64,000 nucleotides of DNA, from positions 186,001-250,000 of the forward strand of contig CAWHIL010000001.1 of the NCBI GenBank assembly GCA_963829505.1. The letters run 5' to 3'. A program made the position numbers and the translations under genes. Under the pieces are notes generated by a model. The model was not told the origin of the DNA and did no database searches. It saw only the letters and a list, made by a program, of their open reading frames with translations. Origin of the DNA: Roseiarcus sp963829505 (GTDB taxonomy: Bacteria > Pseudomonadota > Alphaproteobacteria > Rhizobiales > Beijerinckiaceae). Positions 50,980-60,514 of this stretch are shown piece after piece; the first letter of the stretch is position 1; each line of letters begins with the position of its first letter.

Positions 50980-53900
50980 CTACTGGATGATCTGCAGCGG
51001 AATGTCCGTGATCTTGACGATGCTGCGGCCGGCGAAGCCGACATAGAGGGCCGGATCGAACGGATCGGAAATCCAGTCGAAATAACAATTCGTCGGCCGG
51101 CCGGCCAAGGCGCCGGTGTGGAGCAAGCGCGTCCAGGTCACGCCGTCGATGGTCAGGAAGACGCCGCCCTCGCCGGCGGCGAAGCGCGTCCTCGGATTGT
51201 TCGGATCGAATTGCATGTCCGTCAGGACGAGGTCGTAATGGTCGCCGAGACCGCTCGTGCCGTCGTTGGTCGAGAGCGCGATCTGTCCGCCCCAGGTGAG
51301 TTGAGCCTCGAGATTGGCGTCGATCGTCCATGTCGCGCCGCCGTCGTCCGACCGCTTCACGTGGTCGCTGTCGAGAATGTAGATCAGGTTCGGCTGATAG
51401 GGGCTGACGAAGAACCTGACCGCGACGTTGACGGCGACCGAGACGCCGGCGGCCGGCGCGGGCGCGAGCATCGTCCAGTTGGCTTGGCCGGCCTTCCACG
51501 TCCAGAGCGTCATGCCGGCGTCGCCGCCGACGTAGAAGACCGTCGCGGCGTGACCGCCCGCAGCCTGAACGACGCCGAGGCCCGCGTTCGGGAGCGGCGG
51601 CCCCTGCAGGAAGACGTTGGCGCCCTGGCCCGGAGCGGTCGAAATCGTCACCCACTCGCTGCGCGCCGCGATGTCGAGGATGTTCTGGGTTCGCGCGAGT
51701 TGCGGCGCGGTCGCCGGGTTCAGGATGAAGATGTAGTCGCCTTCAGCCGGCGGGGTTTCGCCCGGCAGTCCGAGCACGATCGGCCGTGAGCCGCGGTTGC
51801 CGTAGAAGCTGTTGGCGTTCCACAGATCGTTGAACGTGGCGGAGGGCGCGAGGAGAGGCGGCCCGGGAACGACGTGCCGCATCGTCGTCATCGCGGCGGC
51901 GTTCGCAAGACTGCCGGGCGACGTCTCGTAGACCGCAACGGTCTGGCCGTCGCGCGTATGGTCGGCGATCGCGCCTTCCGTGTTCCACCGCGGCGTGAAC
52001 ACCAGCATGGAAAACGGCCGCAGCGGATCGGCGAACGAGCAGTCGTTGTCGCCGCCGCCGTAGTCCTGGTAGGTCCAGGTCTGGCCACCGTCCATCGAAT
52101 AGAACCCGTCGTTGTCGCCGCAATTGACCGACAGCGCAGGGCCCTGCCCGGGCAGCGAAACGCCCGCGATATTCACGCACGACAGCGTCGTCGCTCCCTC
52201 GGCCTTGTTGAACGTCACGCCGGCATCGGCGCTGTAATAGATCCCTCCGTCCGCGAGCAGCCAGATCGAGCCGGCGACGGGCTGATAGACCCCATCGACC
52301 AGCACGACCGCGAAATCAGGCGACAGCAGCATGCCGTGCAGATCGAAGTGGACGTTCGTGTCGAGTAGCTTCCAGTCGGAGCCCAGTGTCGGAAACATCG
52401 GGCCGACGAAGACGAAGGGTCGCTGGGCGCCGTAGTAGAGGACCTCGCCGCGACCGCGCTGGGTCGTCGCCAAAAAAACGTTGCCGCTGTCCTGCGTCAT
52501 GGGGTCGGTCAGCCGGTCCGGAAGAGGCAGCGGCGTCCAGGTCGACGTCTGGTTTCCGAGCGGGAACGACGAGTAGTCGCCCCGATAGAGCATGGCGCCG
52601 ACCCCCGCGCCGCTGCCATTTTGCGCGACAAGCACTTCGAGGATGAAACTCGGCGAGATGACCATGACGGTCGCCGAGTTCGCGTTGGCGATCGGATTGG
52701 TCGCGCCGCCGACGCCGGAGGGAACCGTTCCCTTGTCGGCGATCCAGTTCTGGCCGCCGTCGAACGAGAGCGTCATCACGCTGTCGCCGAGAACGTAGAT
52801 CACCGCCGGCGCGGGGTCGGCCGGCGCGTTCTGCCACACCGCGACATGGTTGACCTGGTTGGTCGCGTTCTGCCCCCACGGATAGACATCCTCGAAGGTG
52901 GTTCCGGCGTTGCCGCTGATCGCGAGCGAGGCGCCGCCGGCGGCATAGACCAGATGGTCGCTTCCAAAAGCCCAGACCAGTTGTCCGACGTTCTGCGACG
53001 TCGCGAACTGATGCGCGAGCGTCCAGTTCGCGCCGCCGTCCGGGGATCGCCAGATCCCCCGGCCCCCCGCCACACGATCGTTGCAGGCGAGCGCCAGCAC
53101 GATCGCGCCGTAGCCGAAATTGGGCAGAACGAAGTTCGACGCGGGAAAGTCGCCGGCGCCGTCGTTCATCGCGGTCCAGACGCCCGCGTCGCCGCAGCCG
53201 ACAAGGTCGGCGACGCCGCCGCTCAAGAGCGGCGCGGCGAACCTTGGATGCCGGTCGACGCGCCAACCCTGCTGCACGCCCATGTTCTCGAGGACGAAAT
53301 TCGCGTTGCCGAACCTTCCTTCGCCCTCGTTGAACGCGGTGTAGACGCCTGCGTCTCCGAAGCCGACGATATCGGCGCAGCCGTTGCCGGTCAGATCGAC
53401 GACGAAGCGCGGATGCTGATCGACCTTCCATCCCTGATTGACGCCGAAGTTTTCGAGAACCAGTTCGGGGGTCGTCAGCTTGAACGTGCCGTCGCCGTTG
53501 CTCGTCGCGGTGTGCACCCCGTCCTGAAAGAATCCGACGATGTCGTCGAATCCGCTCGGCGTCATTTTCGCCATGATGCGCGGATGCTGGTCGACCCGCC
53601 AACCCTGCGAATAGCCGAAGCGCTGGAGGACGGGATTGGCGTGCGGTTCGCTGAACGTCCCGTCGCCGTTGCCGAGGACGACGAACACGCCTTCCGTCCC
53701 GAAGCCGACGATGTCGGCGAAGCCGCTGTTCGTCAGGTTCGCGAGAAACCGCGGGTTGCGGTCGACCTGCCAGTTCTGCGCGGGGCTGAAGTTCGCCAGA
53801 ACGGGATTGGCGAGCAACTCGCGGAACGTTCCGTCGCCATTGCCGAGCGCGACCCAGACGCCGTCCTCGCCGAAGCCGACGATGTCGGCGAAGCCGCTGT

Positions 53901-54558
53901 TCGTGAGCCGGGCAAGAAAGCGGGGGTGCCGGTCGACATGCCAGTCCTGCGCCAGGCCGAAGTTTTGCAGGACGAGTTGCGGCGTCTGGAACGTGCCGTC
54001 GCCGTTGCCGATCGCCGTCCAGACGCCGTCGTAGCCGAAGCCCACGAGATCCGCGCGGCCGTCGTTGTTGAGGTCGACGACGAAGCGCGGATGCTCGCCG
54101 ACGCGCCAGCCGCCGGCCTGGTAGCCGAGATTGTCGATCACCACCTTCGGCGGCTGAAACGTCCCGTCGCCGTTACCGAGCGACGTCCAGACGCCGCAAT
54201 CGCCGAAGCCGACGATGTCGAGAGGCGTGCGGCGGCGGAAATGCGGCCGCCTGAGCTGGGCGAGAAACCTCGGATGCTTGTCGACCCGCCAGCCGAGGCA
54301 GGCGGCGATGTCGGTGATGCACCAGCCCCCGAGCGAGCCGGGCGCGGTGAACTGATCCCAGTCCGGTTGCGGCCAGGTCAGTTGCCCCCAGCTCTGGCCG
54401 CCATCCGTGGAATTCCAGAGATTCGAATAGGAGCCGGCGAAGATCGTCTGCCCGTCCGGAGTGCAGCCGATCGACAGCATGCGTCCGATCACCGAGTGAT
54501 TGATGCTGGTCGCCGCGGTGTTCAAGGCGGTCGGGCTGACATCGGTGATGATTGTCAT
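50980..54558 (-). CDS. Large propeller protein: seven FG-GAP-like repeats within Asp-box (BNR) repeats
   Basis: A 1192-aa protein of unknown function. Residues 1-80 and about 510-1192 hold sialidase-type Asp-box motifs (NSTDGGQSW, RSPDGGANW, YSADAGVTF, YSMDGGQTW, RSDDGGATW). Residues about 88-500 are seven near-identical 57-residue repeats with consensus GWRVDxHPRF, ADIVGFGxxGVW, LGNGDGTF, VLxNFG. The GNGDGTF part resembles calcium-binding FG-GAP/VCBS blades, and seven copies fit one closed propeller. No signal peptide or membrane segment is seen, odd for such families, so export by another route or a cytoplasmic place is open. A sugar-binding or adhesion role is a guess. It follows a small membrane-protein gene by 72 bases. 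Confidence 0.85.
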   Translation of the reverse strand: MTIITDVSPTALNTAATSINHSVIGRMLSIGCTPDGQTIFAGSYSNLWNSTDGGQSWGQLTWPQPDWDQFTAPGSLGGWCITDIAACLGWRVDKHPRFLAQLRRPHFRRRTPLDIVGFGDCGVWTSLGNGDGTFQPPKVVIDNLGYQAGGWRVGEHPRFVVDLNNDGRADLVGFGYDGVWTAIGNGDGTFQTPQLVLQNFGLAQDWHVDRHPRFLARLTNSGFADIVGFGEDGVWVALGNGDGTFRELLANPVLANFSPAQNWQVDRNPRFLANLTNSGFADIVGFGTEGVFVVLGNGDGTFSEPHANPVLQRFGYSQGWRVDQHPRIMAKMTPSGFDDIVGFFQDGVHTATSNGDGTFKLTTPELVLENFGVNQGWKVDQHPRFVVDLTGNGCADIVGFGDAGVYTAFNEGEGRFGNANFVLENMGVQQGWRVDRHPRFAAPLLSGGVADLVGCGDAGVWTAMNDGAGDFPASNFVLPNFGYGAIVLALACNDRVAGGRGIWRSPDGGANWTLAHQFATSQNVGQLVWAFGSDHLVYAAGGASLAISGNAGTTFEDVYPWGQNATNQVNHVAVWQNAPADPAPAVIYVLGDSVMTLSFDGGQNWIADKGTVPSGVGGATNPIANANSATVMVISPSFILEVLVAQNGSGAGVGAMLYRGDYSSFPLGNQTSTWTPLPLPDRLTDPMTQDSGNVFLATTQRGRGEVLYYGAQRPFVFVGPMFPTLGSDWKLLDTNVHFDLHGMLLSPDFAVVLVDGVYQPVAGSIWLLADGGIYYSADAGVTFNKAEGATTLSCVNIAGVSLPGQGPALSVNCGDNDGFYSMDGGQTWTYQDYGGGDNDCSFADPLRPFSMLVFTPRWNTEGAIADHTRDGQTVAVYETSPGSLANAAAMTTMRHVVPGPPLLAPSATFNDLWNANSFYGNRGSRPIVLGLPGETPPAEGDYIFILNPATAPQLARTQNILDIAARSEWVTISTAPGQGANVFLQGPPLPNAGLGVVQAAGGHAATVFYVGGDAGMTLWTWKAGQANWTMLAPAPAAGVSVAVNVAVRFFVSPYQPNLIYILDSDHVKRSDDGGATWTIDANLEAQLTWGGQIALSTNDGTSGLGDHYDLVLTDMQFDPNNPRTRFAAGEGGVFLTIDGVTWTRLLHTGALAGRPTNCYFDWISDPFDPALYVGFAGRSIVKITDIPLQIIQ

Positions 54559-54630
54559 GGCGCCGATCCTGTTCGAGGGGGGCGTCGACGGGCCCGGTCA
54601 GGGCGGCGGTCGCCCGGCCGATCGGGAAAG

Positions 54631-54879
54631 TCAGACGCCGCCAGCCGGCGCCGCGAGCGCGCGGCGCCACTCCGCCCGCGCCGCCAGCGAGAAGAGAGCG
54701 CTGACGACCGCAAGTCCGATCACGATGAGCCATTCGACGGAGCCGTCGTGGCTGTCCGGATCGAAGCCCGTCAGAGCCTCGATCCAGTCCTGCCAGAAGA
54801 GGCTGACGAGCGCGAGCAGCCCGGTCGTCGCCGCGAGCCCGGCCTCGATCCAGAACAACGGGCGAAGTGTGGGCCTCAT
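54631..54879 (-). CDS. Small membrane protein, unknown
   Basis: An 82-aa frame with two hydrophobic helices: LFWIEAGLAATTGLLALVSLFW (residues 8-29) and WLIVIGLAVVSALFSLAARAEW (about 49-70). They are joined by a short acidic loop (ALTGFDPDSHDGSVE). No family recognised. It shares direction with the large propeller protein 72 bases downstream, so the two may be co-transcribed. The 215 bases up to the divergent isoamylase gene include an AT-rich patch likely to contain promoters for both directions. Confidence 0.65.
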   Translation of the reverse strand: MRPTLRPLFWIEAGLAATTGLLALVSLFWQDWIEALTGFDPDSHDGSVEWLIVIGLAVVSALFSLAARAEWRRALAAPAGGV

Positions 54880-55093
54880 GCTTCAAACCCCAGCCGAGAG
54901 GTCGGCTGAACGGTGTCCGGATATTATGTCAAAATTTCAGCAATATCAGGAGACCGAGCGTCGTTCAGCGATCCGGCGCGATCGCCGTGTGAGCAAGGTC
55001 ACGCTCAAATCGGCGACCCGACGCATAATGTCACACGATCGGCTCGCTCCATGGCGTAGAGATGATCCGGTTTGACTTGTAGAGGAGGCGGTC

Positions 55094-57331
55094 ATGCGCA
55101 AGCTGCGATGGACGTGTCTCGCCGCCGCGATTGGGTCCGTTCTCATCGGCGCCGGGCGCGCCGCCGCCTTCGATATCGAAACGGCCGCGCCTTCTTCGGC
55201 CATCGACTATGGCGCGCATCCGCGGACCGACGGCTGGGTCGATTTCGCTTTGCACGCGCCCGCGGCGAGCACGATCGACCTCCTCCTCTACGACGCGCCG
55301 GGCGCCGTCGCGCCGGCGAACGTCGTGCCGATGACGAAGACCGCGAACGGCGACTGGGGCGCTCGCCTGCGTGGGCCCGGCATCGGGGCGGGGCTCATGT
55401 ATCTCTATCGCGCCACCGGGCAGACGACGGCGACCGGCGCCGCTCCGTTCGGGACGGTGCTGAACGGCAACTTCGTGCTCGGCGATCCTTACGCCTATCG
55501 CACCGAGGACGTGCGCTACTCGACTGTCTATGCGTCGACGCCGTTCGTCGACACGGCTGCGCCCGTCTACGCCGGCGGCGGCAAGAGCGTCGTCTACGAC
55601 CATGCGGCCGATCCGGCGCCGGGGCACGTCGCGATCCCCCCCGAGGACCTCGTCGTCTACGAACTGCACGTGCAGGACTATACCGCGCGCATCGCCGGCC
55701 TCGCCCCGGAGGCGCGCGGAACCTACTTCGGCCTGGCGCAGGGTGGTTTGAAAACGCCGGGCGGCCTGACGGCGGGCATCGACCACCTCGTCGAGCTTGG
55801 CGTCAACGCGGTCGAACTGATGCCGGTCATGCAATACGACGAGGAGACGACGTCGACGCCGGGACGGCTCAACCACTGGGGCTACATGACGACCAGCTTC
55901 TTTGCGCCCGAGGCCCGCTACGCCTCGAAGCCGGGTCAGGAAGTGGTCGAACTGAAGCAGCTCGTCAAGGCGTTCCACGACCGCGGCGTCGCGGTCATCA
56001 TGGACGTCGTCTACAACCACACCGCCGAGGGCGACTGGACAGTCGGCGGGCGGCTCGCCGACAAGTGCTACGATTTCTGCGACGACATTCCCGAGATCTA
56101 CCGCGAGGCGGGGAACGGCTTCTTCGCCAACGACAGCGGAACCGGCAACGACGTCGACTTCTCCGGCGGCGACCGCTTCACCAAGCGGCTCGTCCGCGAC
56201 TCGCTCGCGATGTGGTACGGCGACTATGGCGTCGACGGGTTCCGCTTCGACCTCGCGCGGGTGCTGGCCGACGGCTCGACAAACGCCGCCGACTGGGTCG
56301 ATCAGGACCCGCGCTTCGCCGCCGCCCATCTGCACGCCGAGCCCTGGGACCTGGGTGGCCAATGGTGGAGCTTCATGGACAGCGCCGGCTGGGACGCGAG
56401 CAACAACCGCTGGGCGAAGTGGGTCGGCAAATACCGCGACGATGCGCGCCAGTTCTCGGAAAGCGACCTGCGCAATCCCAGCCTCCTGAAGCAGCTCATC
56501 GAGGGGCGCGGCGCGGCGCCAGGCTCGAACGGGTCAGTCTCGTCGAAGCCGTGGCGGTCGATCAACTTCGTCGCCGTCCACGACGGCTACACCTTGCGCG
56601 ACTGCATGGTCTACAACGACAGCGACGGCTCGCAGAATTGCTGGGACAGCGGCGGCGACGAGGATCAGCGCAGGAAGCGCGAGAAGCTCCTGATCGGGCT
56701 CCTGCTCACCTCGAACGGCGCGCCGCTTCTGCAGGAAGGCGACGAATTCGGCCGGACGAAATCGGGCGCCGGCCAGGACGGGGCGCGCAACAGCTACGAC
56801 GCGGAATCGACCACCGGCGACGCCGGGGTCAACGACGTCAACTGGATCGACTGGAGTTTGAAGGACGGCGCCGTCGGCGGCTCGCCGAACGCGCCGAGCT
56901 ATGGGCAGGAGCTGTCCGACTGGACGCGCGGGCTGATTGCGCTGCGCCAGCGCTGGACGCATTTCCGCAGATCGGACTTCGCCGATTACGCGCTGGGTCC
57001 GCGGTCGCAGGCCGGCGACCCCGCCAATGACGGGCGCCTCAGCTATTCCTGGGAAGGGCCCGCGGCCGGCGATCCGAGTGAACTCGCCGCGATCTGGTGG
57101 GGCCGGCCGAACGAGCCCGACCTCATGGTGATCTACAACGAGAACTGGACGCCGTTCACAGTGACGAACCTCGGCGCCTGGTCGAAAGGACCGTGGAAGG
57201 TCGTGGCGCGCTCATGGGCGCCGCACGGTCAGGATTTCTGCGCGACGCCCGACTGGACGGCGTGTCCGGACGCCGGCCAGGCCTTCACCGTCGAGGGACG
57301 ATCCATGGCGATCCTCGCCGCGTCGCGGTGA
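55094..57331 (+). CDS. Secreted isoamylase (GH13 glycogen debranching enzyme)
   Basis: A 745-aa exported enzyme hydrolysing alpha-1,6 branches of glycogen or amylopectin. Signal peptide MRKLRWTCLAAAIGSVLIGAGRAAA (cleavage about residue 25), then an N-terminal beta-sandwich (WVDFALHAPAASTIDLLLYD) and the GH13 barrel. Conserved regions are all present: DVVYNHTAEG (I), GFRFDLARVL with nucleophile Asp at about 386 (II), LHAEPWD with acid/base Glu at about 416 (III) and AVHDGYT with Asp at about 496 (IV). The layout follows Pseudomonas-type secreted isoamylase rather than cytoplasmic GlgX. Stand-alone gene, no glg genes nearby. Confidence 0.92.
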   Translation: MRKLRWTCLAAAIGSVLIGAGRAAAFDIETAAPSSAIDYGAHPRTDGWVDFALHAPAASTIDLLLYDAPGAVAPANVVPMTKTANGDWGARLRGPGIGAGLMYLYRATGQTTATGAAPFGTVLNGNFVLGDPYAYRTEDVRYSTVYASTPFVDTAAPVYAGGGKSVVYDHAADPAPGHVAIPPEDLVVYELHVQDYTARIAGLAPEARGTYFGLAQGGLKTPGGLTAGIDHLVELGVNAVELMPVMQYDEETTSTPGRLNHWGYMTTSFFAPEARYASKPGQEVVELKQLVKAFHDRGVAVIMDVVYNHTAEGDWTVGGRLADKCYDFCDDIPEIYREAGNGFFANDSGTGNDVDFSGGDRFTKRLVRDSLAMWYGDYGVDGFRFDLARVLADGSTNAADWVDQDPRFAAAHLHAEPWDLGGQWWSFMDSAGWDASNNRWAKWVGKYRDDARQFSESDLRNPSLLKQLIEGRGAAPGSNGSVSSKPWRSINFVAVHDGYTLRDCMVYNDSDGSQNCWDSGGDEDQRRKREKLLIGLLLTSNGAPLLQEGDEFGRTKSGAGQDGARNSYDAESTTGDAGVNDVNWIDWSLKDGAVGGSPNAPSYGQELSDWTRGLIALRQRWTHFRRSDFADYALGPRSQAGDPANDGRLSYSWEGPAAGDPSELAAIWWGRPNEPDLMVIYNENWTPFTVTNLGAWSKGPWKVVARSWAPHGQDFCATPDWTACPDAGQAFTVEGRSMAILAASR

Positions 57332-57344
57332 CATGGGCGCCTGT

Positions 57345-57605
57345 TCAGCCGCCGCGATCCATCTCGCGGCGGATCTCGTCCTCGGTGATCGGGGCGCGGC
57401 CGTTGACGGCCCAGTAGTGGAGCGCGAGGCCGACGCCCCAGCCGAGGATCGGCCAGATCGGCCAGAAATATCCGCGGCCGGTGAGCGACCAGATGAGAAC
57501 CAGCAGGAGATTGACGACGCCATAAACTGTCGCATGCATGTCGAAGCCGCGGCGCGCCTCGATCCGGTTGATCGCCGCCTGACGCTCGTCGGTTGGAAGC
57601 GACAT
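57345..57605 (-). CDS. 2TM domain membrane protein
   Basis: An 86-aa protein with two helices: FDMHATVYGVVNLLLVLIWSLTGRGYFWPIWPILGWGVGLALHYWAVNG. The R-x-F-x-x-H-x-x-x-Y start and two-helix hairpin match the 2TM domain family, sometimes found at the N-terminus of sensor kinases and here free-standing. I use the ATG at 57605 (MSLPTDERQAAINRIEARRGF); a longer frame to 57707 adds unlikely sequence. Function unknown. It is convergent with the isoamylase gene, stops 13 bases apart. Confidence 0.8.
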   Translation of the reverse strand: MSLPTDERQAAINRIEARRGFDMHATVYGVVNLLLVLIWSLTGRGYFWPIWPILGWGVGLALHYWAVNGRAPITEDEIRREMDRGG

Positions 57606-57767
57606 CGCATTGCCTCCGTCGTTCGGCCGGCGTGGGGCCAACGAAGCCGGGCCCATGAAACCCGGAACGCCCTGACCCCGTATCCATGAGGCCGGATTCT
57701 TGCGCATCCGGCGTAACGAGCCGGGCGGCGGCTGCGAAGTCTAGACCGGAACTGGAGACAAGCCCAA

Positions 57768-58253
57768 ATGATCGAACGCCGGAATTTCATCAAAGCGGCT
57801 TCCGCCAGCGCCCTCGCATTCGCCTTCGGCGGAAGCGCGAGAGCGGCCGCCGCGGCGACCTTCGAGGTCGCCCATACCGACGCGGAATGGCGCAAGATGC
57901 TGACGCCGAGGCAGTTCACCGTGCTGCGCGAGGCGGGCACGGAAGCGCCCTTCACGAGCCCATTGCTCGACGAGCACCGCAAGGGCGTCTTCGCCTGCGC
58001 CGGCTGTGGGCAGGATCTCTTCGCGTCGGAGACGAAATTCGACAGCGGCACGGGCTGGCCGAGCTTCTGGAAGCCGCTCGACGGCGCGGTCGTCGAGGAG
58101 ACCGACCGGAGCTGGCTCATGGAGCGCACCGCGGTCGCCTGCAGCCGCTGCGGCGGCCATCTCGGCCATGTGTTTGACGACGGCCCGAAGCCGACGGGGC
58201 TCCGCTATTGCATGAACGGCGTGGCGCTGGCCTTCAGGCCGGCCGCCGCCTAA
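57768..58253 (+). CDS. msrB: Exported peptide-methionine (R)-S-oxide reductase MsrB
   Basis: Repairs methionine-R-sulfoxide in proteins. The 161-aa product starts with a twin-arginine-like signal (MIERRNFIKAASASALAFAFGGSARAAAAA), so it acts in the periplasm, unlike most MsrB. The enzyme domain has the zinc Cys pairs CAGCG and CSRCGGHLGH, SGTGWPSFWKPL, and the catalytic Cys148 in RYCMNGVAL. A resolving Cys of the classical type is not evident. Divergent from the 2TM gene, convergent with the epoxide-hydrolase-like gene. Confidence 0.94.
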   Translation: MIERRNFIKAASASALAFAFGGSARAAAAATFEVAHTDAEWRKMLTPRQFTVLREAGTEAPFTSPLLDEHRKGVFACAGCGQDLFASETKFDSGTGWPSFWKPLDGAVVEETDRSWLMERTAVACSRCGGHLGHVFDDGPKPTGLRYCMNGVALAFRPAAA

Positions 58254-58266
58254 GGGGCGGGACGCC

Positions 58267-59253
58267 TCAGGGAAGGCCGCGCAGGAAGTGGATCAGCGCG
58301 GCGTTCACCTCCACCGGCCGCTCCTGCTGGGTCCAGTGGCCGCAGCCGGGCAGCATGATCGTCTCGCTGAGGTTCGGGACGAAAGTCTTGAGGTTTGCAA
58401 TCAGTTCGGGGGCGCCGGGGAAGCCGACGACGAGATCGCGGTCGCCCGCGACATAGAGAGCCGGGACCGTCACCCTGAGGCCGGCGAAAGGCGCCATCAA
58501 TTCCCAGTTGCGGTCGATGTTGCGATACCAGTTGAAGCCGCCGCGGAACCCCGTTCGGGCGAATTCGCCAGCGTAAAAGTCGATGTCGGCCTCTGACAGC
58601 CAGTTCGGCAGCAACTCGGGATCGAGCGTCCGGGTGAGGAAGCCGCCGCTTCGCGGAATCATTCCGGAGGCGACGTCGCCTGGCGCGCCCATCGGATTGC
58701 GTCGCGGGACGTCGCCCGAGACGGAATAGAGGAGGCGCCGGATGGCCGTCTTCGGATCGCGCTCGAATTCGGCCTCGGCGACGCCGGGGGTCTGGAAATA
58801 GAGCTGGTAGAACACCGAACTTTCGCTCTGCGGCATGACGCTCGTCGGCCGCCGCGACCCGCGCGGCCGGAACGGCACGCTCAAGCCCGCGACGGCGCGA
58901 AAGCGGTCCGGCCGCATGAGCGCCGCGTGCCAGGCGACCGGCGCGCCCCAATCGTGCCCGACGATGACCGCGTCCTTCGCGCCGAGCGCGTCCAGGATCC
59001 CGACCATGTCGCCGACGAGATGGAAGAGGGTGTAGCTCTCGATCGCCTCGGGCGCGTCCGTCCGCCCATAGCCCCGCATGTCCGGCGCGACCGCGTGAAA
59101 GCCCGCCTCCGCCAGCGCTTTCAGTTGCCAGCGCCACGAATACCAGGATTCCGGCCAGCCGTGACAGAGGAGGACGAGCGGCCCGTCGCCCGCTTCCGCG
59201 ACATGGATGCGAATGCCGTTCGCCTCGACGGTGCGATGGGTGAAGTCGGTCAT
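58267..59253 (-). CDS. Epoxide-hydrolase-like alpha/beta hydrolase
   Basis: A 328-aa enzyme of the soluble epoxide hydrolase / haloalkane dehalogenase group. The oxyanion motif is CHGWPESWYSWRWQ and the nucleophile Asp101 lies in VGHDWGAPVAW. Cap-domain tyrosines fit VFYQLYFQTPGVAE. The acid region is YVAGDRDLVVGFPGAPE and the catalytic His lies in GCGHWTQQERP. The HGWP plus nucleophilic Asp pattern supports epoxide hydrolase over esterase. Single gene; the unknown 324-aa protein gene lies 22 bases upstream on the same strand, suggesting a two-gene unit. Confidence 0.88.
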   Translation of the reverse strand: MTDFTHRTVEANGIRIHVAEAGDGPLVLLCHGWPESWYSWRWQLKALAEAGFHAVAPDMRGYGRTDAPEAIESYTLFHLVGDMVGILDALGAKDAVIVGHDWGAPVAWHAALMRPDRFRAVAGLSVPFRPRGSRRPTSVMPQSESSVFYQLYFQTPGVAEAEFERDPKTAIRRLLYSVSGDVPRRNPMGAPGDVASGMIPRSGGFLTRTLDPELLPNWLSEADIDFYAGEFARTGFRGGFNWYRNIDRNWELMAPFAGLRVTVPALYVAGDRDLVVGFPGAPELIANLKTFVPNLSETIMLPGCGHWTQQERPVEVNAALIHFLRGLP

Positions 59254-59275
59254 GTCGCGTGTCCTTTCGATGAGC

Positions 59276-60250
59276 TCAGGGGCGCGGACGTTCGAGGATG
59301 TTGGTCCACAGGCGTCGCAGGCTATCGACGCCGCCGTTCGTCGAACTGAAGAGCGTCGCGTCGCCGACGAGCAGCACGCCGGCGAAGACGCCCGGCCTCG
59401 ATTGCAGAAGAGCGTCGAAGGTCGGGTGGTCCAACGCGAACGGATGCGGCGGTGCGGCGGGATCGATCCTCTGGCGGGCGAGCACGTCGAGACTCTCCGC
59501 GGCGTCGCCGAGGCGCTCGAGATGCGGCAGATGCGGATGCAGGTTGAACGTCGTCACGCCCTCGAGGAGATGAAGGCGGTCGCGCGCCGCCTCGGCCTCG
59601 ATCGGGGCGGGCGAGCCGTCAGGCTCGGACGCGGGATGCAGCCCGAAGCGGTTCTCGACCGGCGCGCCGAGGCCCTCGAGCAGCGACCGCGCGAAGCCGC
59701 CGAAGCGTTGCTGCGGCGGGATCGTCCTGTCGCCGTGGTGAAGGAAGAGGGCGAGCTCACGCTTCAACCGTTCGTCGTGCGGCAGGTCGGGCGCGCCGCC
59801 GATGTCGTGATGCGGGCAGACGAAGACGAGGCGGTCGGAATTGTCGAGGAAGGCGCGGACCGCATCGATCTCGGCGCTCTCCGCCGCCTGCTCGGTGCGC
59901 AAGGAATCGAAGCTGATGACGATCAGCGTCTCCGCGTCGTCGAGGACGCCGGAGTTCAGGCGCGTGACCCCTCCGTCGTCGGCGATCCGTTCGACCTCCC
60001 TCGCCGGCGCGCCGGTCAGTTCGCCCGCGAGCGCGACGAAGGCGGCGAAGTTTTTCTTCATGATGTGGTCGAGGAAGCCGGCGACGCCCTGGTCGAAACG
60101 GGCCGCGTCCGAAAGCTCCTCGAATCTCGGAAAGCCCATGCGGCGACTTTCGAAGAGCGCTGGAAAGCGGTTCTCGATGGTTTCGAGCGGCGCTCCCGCC
60201 TCCCCCGGCCGGCTCCAGGCATAATAGACGACGACGTTGCGATGAGGCAT
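59276..60250 (-). CDS. Unknown protein, 324 aa, co-directed with epoxide-hydrolase-like gene
   Basis: A soluble protein I do not recognise. Visible features: a Rossmann-like start (RNVVVYYAWSRPGEAGAPLETIENRFPALFE), DAETLIVISFDSLRTEQ, and a His-rich centre VFVCPHHDIGGAPDLPHDE and LALFLHHGD. Then FGGFARSLLEGLGAPVENRFGLHPA, GVTTFNLHPHLPHLERL and a Gly/Ser end (FAGVLLVGDATLFSSTNGGVDSLRRLW). The last part looks like class I glutamine-amidotransferase-like ThuA/YpsA folds, but no catalytic Cys is evident. Codon use and composition match the neighbours. 22 bases separate it from the epoxide-hydrolase-like gene downstream. Confidence 0.7.
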   Translation of the reverse strand: MPHRNVVVYYAWSRPGEAGAPLETIENRFPALFESRRMGFPRFEELSDAARFDQGVAGFLDHIMKKNFAAFVALAGELTGAPAREVERIADDGGVTRLNSGVLDDAETLIVISFDSLRTEQAAESAEIDAVRAFLDNSDRLVFVCPHHDIGGAPDLPHDERLKRELALFLHHGDRTIPPQQRFGGFARSLLEGLGAPVENRFGLHPASEPDGSPAPIEAEAARDRLHLLEGVTTFNLHPHLPHLERLGDAAESLDVLARQRIDPAAPPHPFALDHPTFDALLQSRPGVFAGVLLVGDATLFSSTNGGVDSLRRLWTNILERPRP

Positions 60251-60514
60251 GGCGGTCGATCCCCGACGTTCGAGCCTGAGGCCGCAGTCTTCGCGCGCTT
60301 GTCGGACGGCACCCTACTTGGCGGCGAGAAGCCCGGTCAAACGCGTCGTGCGTCGACAGAGTTTTTCCGGGGTGCGCGCGATCTCGGAGCGAGGCGGAAG
60401 GCGGGACGCGACCCTTCCGCATCTGGAAGAATGAAACGTTGCGGGTAGCCAGAGCGGCCGCGCGCGCCTAATCTTGCCGGCCAAACCCGAAAGCCGCCCA
60501 AGGAACCCTGCCCC

